NCBI GenBank assembly: GCA_030407085.1
Contig: CM059586.1
Coordinates: 28,631,501 to 28,695,500, forward strand
Origin: Trichopria drosophilae
Lineage: Eukaryota; Arthropoda; Insecta; Hymenoptera; Diapriidae
Length of the DNA stretch: 64,000 nt
Direction: 5' to 3'
The notes beneath the pieces are model-generated. The model was not told the DNA's origin, ran no database searches, and was given only the letters and a program-made list of their open reading frames with translations. The position numbers and the translations under genes were made by a program. This document shows positions 58,501-64,000 of this stretch, piece after piece (the stretch's first letter is position 1; every line of letters begins with the position of its first letter).

Positions 58501-61500
58501 TAACTGAAAAACTACGTGCTGTTATAAAAAAATGCTCAGAATGAAAAGTTCTTAGAATTAATCGAAAAATATAGTGGAAATTTTTCAGATTTTTGTAATG
58601 ACATTTTAATAAATTTTTTTTCAAAATTTTTTTTCAAAATTATAATTTATTTATGAAAAATTCTGAAAAAAATTTGGTGTATTCACTTATGAATTCTACG
58701 AGTTTTTTGTTCTTTACAATTTTTTCCAAAAGTTGATAGTTTTTGGGGAGGAAAAATCCTAAACTATAATATTTGAAATTTATTTCCTCAAAAACTATCA
58801 ACTTGTCGAAAAAATTGCAAAGAACAAATAACTCTTAGAATTCATCAGAGAATACACTAAATTTTGTTTCAAAATTTGTTGTAAATAAATTACAATTTTG
58901 AGAAAAATGTTGATAAAAAATTTCTCAAAATGTCATCAAAAAATATTGAAAAAATTCCACTATATCGCTTGATGAATTTTAAGAACTTTTCATTCTAGGT
59001 ATTTTTTTATAACATCACGTAGTTTTTGAGTTAGGGCGTCCAGAAATTTCTCAAAGACATTTTCATTGTTGACGCCATTTTGAGGTCGTTAGAATGATGT
59101 AGGGTATAAAAGTACAATTTTTTCTTAAAATTCAACTATTTTATGCACCATTATGCAAGGTTTCAATAAAATTCTAATATTCTAATAGCTCGAAAAAAAT
59201 TGATAAGAATAAAAAATTCCCAATTTTTTTGGAAATTTTTTTTTATATTCGGCGCCATATTGGAATTTCTGATGGCTGAAACTCAATTTTGACCTCGGAA
59301 TCTTGAAGAGCGATCTCGAAAACAGTAGGATACATACCTCTCAATTGTTTTCAACTTTGATTTTGATACGAAATACTTGATTGAAAATGAAGTATAAAAA
59401 TTGTCATTTCAGGCGTTAATGGGTTAATATGAATTCAGAAAGTAACCTTTTTATTCGTATGAACAAATAGAATTGTATTTACGTATTAAAATGGATTCAC
59501 CGTTGACCAAAGTATGGATTTAGAATTTAATAATTGAATCCAATTTCTATACAACTCTATCCAAATTCAATTGCTGGGACGTACTGTAATCATTGATTTT
59601 AAAACAATAGAAAATCATTGGTTACAGCTCTGTTGAATAATTTTCGATTGATATTTAGTGATTACAATAACAAATTCAAATCTTTTGAGATTCATTCAAA
59701 ATCACTCAATGAATTTCAATGAATTTTTGTTTACTGGGTACATAAAATAAGTTTTAAAACTGACAAATTTGAATATGAAATATTGTTTGAGTTTGTGATA
59801 TTCGCATCTGTATGTTGCAACTGCATGCCGTTTTGAAAATGAAAAACTCTTCAGTTTTATAATAAAATGCAATTAAAAAATAAAAAAAAGAAAATTGTAC
59901 TATTATTTTTTAGTAATTTAAAATATTTAAAGGTTTGCCGGAAACGAATGTTCGCTTCGAGAGGTCGCAGATCGATTTTCAGTATCCCTGTCAACAGGTG
60001 ACACTATACTGACAAGGGTAATGGATTACTTAAGTGACATCGCACCTCAAAAAATAATGTTTCCGAAAACATTAAACGAAAAAAAAGAAGTTACCGAAGG
60101 ATTTTCACAGGTGTGTATTAATATTTTGCTCCCAACTTAACCCATTAACATCAAGAAGGACACTTTTTTCACTTAAATTTCTATCAAAAATTTCATATGA
60201 AAATCCAAGTTCAAATAAATTGAAAGGTACATGTCTTACTATTTTCGAGGTCACTCTTTTCAGTGCTGTTGTCAAAATTGAGCTATCTTAATTAGAAAAT
60301 TAAATATGGCAATTTAACCCATTAACGCCGAGGTGATCAGAATTTTTACTAACTTTTCAACGTGTTTATTTATTATGTAATCGGACCAAAAAAATAATGC
60401 AATACCTTTACTCCTATGCAAAATTTGATGCTCTTTCAGAATCTGAGCTCAAAATTTCAATTAGACACTGACAAAAAAAAATATGGCTGTTTTAAACGTG
60501 AAAAACGTGAAATTTTTCGAAAAAAAAATGTTTTCGCATTTTTTTTCACAATGATACCGCAAAGGTATCGACTTTCTACTATGATCAGAGGTGATCATGG
60601 CACTCGAACATTAAGAGGAATTTTTTTCAGAAAAATTCATCGACGCGTTTTTGCAAAATGGCGGCGGGAATGAAAAAATTTTATAAAAATCTTAATCTAT
60701 TGTTTTTTTAAAAACTATAAAGTTTAGACAAAAATTTCAAAGAACAAAAATGTCTTAAAATTAGTCAAAGAACACTCTCAAATATTTTCAGAAGTTTTTG
60801 AGATAATTTTTGATTTTCGAAAATTTGAAAAAATCAAATTTTCGAAAAAATGTTTGAAAAAATTTGTGAGTGTTCCTTGACTAATTTTAAGATTTTTTTG
60901 TTCTCAAAAACTTTTTCGTAAAGTATAAAGAAAAACCTTTTTCTTGAATTGTACATAAATCTGATTCATACTCTGCATGCCATCAAGCAGAAGATTTTGA
61001 ACGTTTTCGTGACATAACAAATGTATTGAAAAAGTGAAAACCAATATTTTTATTATATGCTTTACTTATAATTCATGTATAAATTGTATAGAACATATGA
61101 GGCAATACACAAGTGAAAGGATGTACGAGATAGTTCGCGAATTTTGTAGTGGTACACGGAGAGACCAAAGGTGTAATTATCGGACGATTTTGTCACGGAC
61201 TATATACACGATATATACGCGCGCTTCGTACTTTTTTCGTCCCGTATTCACCGTGCTATAGTCAGACAACTTCGGACGATTTCGGTGCACACTTTGGTAC
61301 GTTTCGGGTACAAACTCTCTAGTACCTTTATCAAATGTAGGGGGTGGTACGAAAATTACACCTCGAGTCTCTCCGTGTAGATAGAAACAAAATTTTATGT
61401 ACAATTCAAGAAAAAGGTTTTTCTTTATACTTTACGAAAAAGTTTTTGAGAACAAAAAAATCTTAAAATTAGTCAAGGAACACTCATAAATTTTTTCAAA

Positions 61501-63784
61501 CATTTTTTCGAAAATTTGATTTTTTCAAATTTTCGAAAAACAAAAATTATCTCAAAAAATTCTGAAAATATTTGAGAGTGTTCTTTGACTAATTTTAAGA
61601 CATTCTTGTTCTTAGAAATTTTTGTCTAAACTTTATAGTTTTTAAAAAAACAATAGATTAAGATTTTTATAAAATTTTTTCATTCCCGCCGCCATTTTGC
61701 AAAAACGCGTCGATGAATTTTTCTGAAAAAAATTCCTCTTAATGTTCGAGTGCCATGATCACATCTGATCATAGTAGAAAGTCGATACCTTTGCGGTATC
61801 ATTGTGAAAAAAAATGCGAAAAAATATTTTTTTCGAAAAATTTCACGTTTTTCACGTTTAAAACGGCCATATTTTTTTTTCTCAGTGTCTAATTGAAATT
61901 TTGAGCTCAGATTCTGAAAGAGCATCAAATTTTGCATACGGGTAAAGGTATTGAATTATTTTTTTGGTCCGATTACATAATAAATAAACACGTTGAAAAG
62001 TTAGTAAAAATTCTGATCACCTCGGCGTTAATGGGTTAAATGTCAAAATAACGCGAAAAATTGAGTCTTCTTTTTTATAAAACATTTTCTTCTCATCGAA
62101 AGAATATTTGTCGTCAGAAAATTTCTTCATTAAACGTGGACCCAATAGTTATAGTATTAAGATAAATTTTTTAAATATTTAAAAACTAACATGGTGACCA
62201 CAAAATGGCGACTCCAATGACAAATTTCTAATTAAAACTTAACAATAGTTTTTCTTGAAAACTATAGACTTCAGAAAAAATTTTCTAAGAATAAATACGT
62301 TTTAGAATGAGTCAAAAAATCCTCTCAAATTTTTCAGAATGTATTGTTAAAATTTTTGAAAATTCGAAAAATCAAAATTTTTTAAAAATCTGTGAAAATT
62401 TGAGAGTATTCTTTTACCAATTCGAAGACATTTTTGTTCTAAGGAAATTTTTTCTAAAGTCTACAGTTCTCAAGAAAAAAAATTATTAAACTTTTCTAGA
62501 TTTCAAGACTAGTAATTTTTTTTCTTGCAAAATGTAGACTTTAGAAAAAATGTCTTCGAATTGGTCAAAGAATACTCTCAAATTTTTTCAAAATTTCGAT
62601 TTTTCGAATTTTCTAAAAATAAAAAATTGTAATAATATATTCTGGAAAAATTTGAGAACATTTTTTGACTCATTCTAACACGTATTTATTCTTAGAAAAA
62701 TTGTTCTGAAGTCTATAGTTTTCAAGAAAAACAATTGTTAAGTTTTAAATAGAAATTTGTCATTGGAGTCGCCATTTTGTGATCACCATCTTAGTTTTTA
62801 AATATTTAAAAAATTTATCTTGATACTGCAACTATTGGGTCCACGTTTAATGAAGAAATTTTCTGATGACAAATATTCTTTCGATGAGAAAAAAATGTTT
62901 TATAAAAAAGAAGACTCGATTTTTCGCGTTATTTTCACATTTAAATCGACATATTTAATTATCTAATTAAGATTGCTCAATTTTGACAACAGCATTGAAA
63001 AGAGCGACCTCGAAAATAGTAAGACATGTACCTTTCAATTTATTTCAACTTGGATTTTCATATGAAATTCTTTATTGAAATTGAAGCGAAAAAAGTGTCC
63101 TACTTGACGTTAATGAGTTAAATCCAATTCACAAATAAATACTTCCAGTTAGCAGGATTTACCGGTGTACTCGGTTGTATTCAAAGTTCGCAATTCAATG
63201 TTCGGACACCTGCCCACAATATTCGTCATCAGTTTGCAAACAAAAATGAACATGCGAGTCTAGCCTTGCAAGTTATCTGCGATTACCAACAGCGATTCCT
63301 GGATGTTTTTACTGGAATTCCCGGTAAGGTGCAGGATCACAAATTATTTCAGTTGTCACAAATTAGTCATTCTATTCCTGAAATTTGTGAAAATGGGACA
63401 TATCACTTACTGGGGGATAATTCATACTATTTACGCAATTATCTTCTCACGCCGTACGAAGAATACAGAATATTTTCTACAACGCATCAAGCGTTCAACG
63501 AAAGATTGATTGAGACGAAGCAAGTGATTTCTTCTGCCCTCGGACTGTTGAAAGGTCGATTCAGACAATTAAAACAATTAGATTTCCAAACTGTATTTAA
63601 AATGTGTAAATTTATTATGGCGTGTTGTGTGCTGCATAATATCTGCATCGATTGTAATGACATTGTGGAAATCGAAATAGAATATGAAGTGAGTGAAGGA
63701 ACACCTGTGGATGATGACGAAGACAAGGACAGTCGTATGTTAGGCGAGGAGAAGCGGGACGAATATTGTTTATCTTTGTTGTAA
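55386..63784 (+). CDS. Harbinger/PIF transposase-derived protein (HARBI1-like), four exons, intact
   Basis: Four exons (55386-55544, 55954-56090, 59933-60110, 63149-63784) join with matching phases to 369 open codons. Residues 1-53 are acidic and Ser-rich. LFRISRQTYAEIL and ETHILAFLWFAGNECSLREV (about 55-110) match the helical/HTH part of HARBI1-type proteins, EVADRFSVSLST included. The DDE nuclease-like part follows, about 160-330: GFTGVLGCIQSSQF, FLDVFTGIPGKVQDHKLF, LLGDNSYYLRNYLLTPY, VISSALGLLKGRFR and CCVLHNICI. Relatives have Asp in GxIDG and Glu in VIExxF; here these sites read Gln and Ser, while the middle Asp (VQDHK) is kept. Nuclease activity is therefore unlikely. Intact frame, real introns and a good AATAAA (63801) argue for a domesticated host gene; an inactive transposon copy is the alternative. 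Confidence 0.82.
55954..56090 (+). CDS. Harbinger-like gene exon 2
   Basis: The acceptor is gtaatagtttcag and the donor is TATG|GTTTGT. The peptide NLFRISRQTYAEILKDF ... PVTSAETHILAFLW corresponds to the FRMS..T...L and LLxFLW segments of HARBI1-like proteins. The last codon is split as TG|G. Confidence 0.82.
57743..59578. mobile_element. Middle element with CCCTGCAAT ends, nested
   Basis: The left end CCCTGCAATCGAGATTGGAT pairs with the complement of the right end, CCCAGCAATTGAATTTGGAT. The arms contain repeated AATCCATCTGTATTCAATTT / TAGATAGTTTTGAATC units. It lies within 56312-59738 and is itself interrupted by 58114-59423. Confidence 0.65.
58114..59423. mobile_element. TTAA-flanked long-arm palindrome (piggyBac-like), innermost
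   Basis: CCCATTAACGCCTGAAATGG and, as complement, CCCATTAACGCCTGAAATGA are flanked by TTAA on both sides (58110-58113 and 59424-59427). The two arms, about 600 bp each, pair over almost their whole length with a short centre near 58750. Arms contain GGCGCCATAT/ATATGGCGCC blocks. No transposase. A decayed relative lies at 8708-9250. Confidence 0.85.
59933..60110 (+). CDS. Harbinger-like gene exon 3
   Basis: The acceptor is aaatatttaaag and the donor is CAG|GTGTGT. It completes the split Trp codon and encodes FAGNECSLREVADRFSVSLS, then TVMDYLSDIAP-type sequence and KKEVTEGFSQ, the region just before the first catalytic motif in relatives. Confidence 0.82.
60318..62035. mobile_element. TTAA-flanked long-arm palindrome (piggyBac-like), nested
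   Basis: CCCATTAACGCCGAGGTGAT and its exact complement at the right are flanked by TTAA (60314-60317 and 62036-62039). Removing it restores the outer arm with one TTAA, matching the opposite arm, which proves insertion order. The arms are about 640 bp and nearly identical: the 85-residue open frames at 60416-60673 (+) and 61680-61937 (-) are the two arms read in opposite directions, not genes. The high arm identity suggests recent activity. Confidence 0.88.
61155..61377. mobile_element. TA-flanked small MITE with CACGGAGAGAC ends, innermost
   Basis: CACGGAGAGACCAAAGGTGT, then AATTATCGG, is mirrored by the complement CACGGAGAGACTCGAGGTGT, then AATTTTCG. TA lies on both sides (61153-61154 and 61378-61379). 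It contains 'cgatatatacgcgcgc' and TCGGACGATTT strings. Open frames 61034-61261 and 61177-61404 have no known domain. Confidence 0.75.
63149..63784 (+). CDS. Harbinger-like gene exon 4 (DDE nuclease-like domain)
   Basis: The acceptor is atacttccag; using the nearby AG at 63155 instead would hit a stop, so TTAGCAGGA is coding. 211 codons hold most of the DDE_Tnp_4-type domain and an acidic tail (GTPVDDDEDKDSR ... EYCLSLL), with stop at 63782-63784. The first catalytic site reads GCIQSSQF in place of the family's GxIDGxH, and the third reads VISSALG in place of VIExxFG. Confidence 0.85.
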   Translation, partial: LAGFTGVLGCIQSSQFNVRTPAHNIRHQFANKNEHASLALQVICDYQQRFLDVFTGIPGKVQDHKLFQLSQISHSIPEICENGTYHLLGDNSYYLRNYLLTPYEEYRIFSTTHQAFNERLIETKQVISSALGLLKGRFRQLKQLDFQTVFKMCKFIMACCVLHNICIDCNDIVEIEIEYEVSEGTPVDDDEDKDSRMLGEEKRDEYCLSLL

Positions 63785-63800
63785 TTTATGCAGTTAGCAT

Positions 63801-63806
63801 AATAAA
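63801..63806 (+). terminator. Poly(A) signal of the Harbinger-like gene (AATAAA)
   Basis: AATAAA lies 17 bases past the stop codon; a second, ATAATAAAC, is near 63822. This supports a short 3'UTR. Confidence 0.55.
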
Positions 63807-63829
63807 TTGTAAATCTAATTGATAATAAA

Positions 63830-64000
63830 CGTTATTTATTAAATGTTTTTGTACTTCCACAAGCATCGTAATGTACAAGGTGTATCACAAAAAAAATTAA
63901 TTTGACTTATGCAATATTGGTTCTTCTAAGACTATAGCTTCGAAAGTATTTGGAGTTATTCTAGCGAGGAATTCAGAATAGAATTTATTCAATAGATTTA
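63830..64000. other. End of window, nothing recognised
   Basis: Short AT-rich flank with no exon or repeat border recognised. Confidence 0.3.

Larger units (their letters stand above)
56312..59738. mobile_element. Outer element with CCCAGCAAAC ends and AATTTCAATGA motif arrays
   Basis: The ends CCCAGCAAACGAAAATTCAT and, as complement, CCCAGTAAACAAAAATTCAT are flanked by TA on both sides (56310-56311 and 59739-59740). From the left end inward to about 56720, variants of ATGAATTTCAATGA/TTTTGAATGA recur about every 25-50 bp; the right arm has the complement just inside its end. It holds a nested element. Middle sequence 56720-57740 is AT-rich without a transposase frame. Confidence 0.7.
56091..59932. 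other. Harbinger-like gene intron 2, almost wholly nested transposons
   Basis: This 3.8-kb intron consists of an element at 56312-59738 that contains an element at 57743-59578, which contains one at 58114-59423. Only about 220 bp at the left and 190 bp at the right remain outside them. Confidence 0.8.
60141..63117. mobile_element. TTAA-flanked long-arm palindrome (piggyBac-like), outer
   Basis: CCCATTAACATCAAGAAGGA and the complement of the right end, CTCATTAACGTCAAGTAGGA, are flanked by TTAA (60137-60140 and 63118-63121). Its arms continue outside the inserted element: left 60141-60313 then 62040 to about 62480, right about 62500-63117. Without the insertion it is about 1.26 kb and pairs over most of its length. 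Confidence 0.85.
60111..63148. other. Harbinger-like gene intron 3, almost wholly nested transposons
   Basis: The 3.0-kb intron is essentially one TTAA-flanked element (60141-63117) containing another (60318-62035), which contains a third (61155-61377). About 30 bp remains outside at each side. Confidence 0.85.

Noticed and set aside
60416..61937. Two nearly identical 85-aa open frames on opposite strands
   Set aside because: They are the same stretch in the two arms of the inverted repeat of one transposon. The duplication of the frame follows from the palindrome, not from gene duplication.

Overview
The window looks like nuclear DNA of an arthropod, most likely an insect. It is strongly AT-rich, its genes have GT-AG introns, it holds recognisable animal genes, and it is loaded with non-autonomous DNA transposons (TA- and TTAA-flanked MITE-like elements) and AACCTAACCT-type stretches. 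I cannot fix the order; a hymenopteran is a reasonable guess only. Everything below was worked out by eye. Splice sites were chosen by GT-AG signals plus an exact match of reading phase between consecutive exons.

Three protein-coding genes can be supported. (1) A class II DYRK dual-specificity kinase on the + strand has nine coding exons from 19028 to 42510, all phases fit, and the 587 residues are open throughout. Its true 5' end was not found. (2) CCDC43 lies on the - strand with three coding exons between 50518 and 51570, giving a complete 205-aa protein. (3) A PIF/Harbinger-transposase-derived gene (HARBI1-like) lies on the + strand with four coding exons between 55386 and 63784. It encodes an intact 369-aa protein in which two of the three expected catalytic acidic residues appear to be replaced, so it is a candidate domesticated transposase. 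DYRK and CCDC43 are convergent: candidate poly(A) signals at 50206 (+) and 50294 (-) lie less than 100 bp apart.

Layout. 1-19 kb: no recognised gene; AT-rich DNA with a few CpG-richer blocks (about 0.97-1.9, 9.6-10.6 and 15.1-15.7 kb) and several palindromic repeat elements. 19.0-42.5 kb: the DYRK gene, with a 12.6-kb intron full of motif-array palindromes, and introns 4 and 6 sharing a repeat. 42.5-50.3 kb: probable DYRK 3'UTR or downstream DNA, invaded by nested DNA transposons. 50.3-51.6 kb: CCDC43. 51.6-55.4 kb: intergenic DNA with several MITEs. 55.4-63.8 kb: the Harbinger-like gene, whose second and third introns are almost entirely stacked, nested transposons.

The most unusual signal is a recurrent architecture. 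At least eight largely dissimilar elements have terminal inverted repeats, and both arms consist of diverged iterations of a short motif (for example CCGACA, CCAGACATT, CCGGACATTTC, AACCGAACC, GTAAAATG, GTAACAGAAATTTC). Each element is therefore a large hairpin built from an array. A second unusual signal is one interior cassette (GGTCGCTGATTACGAATCTG plus a GGCGGA block) inside elements with different termini.
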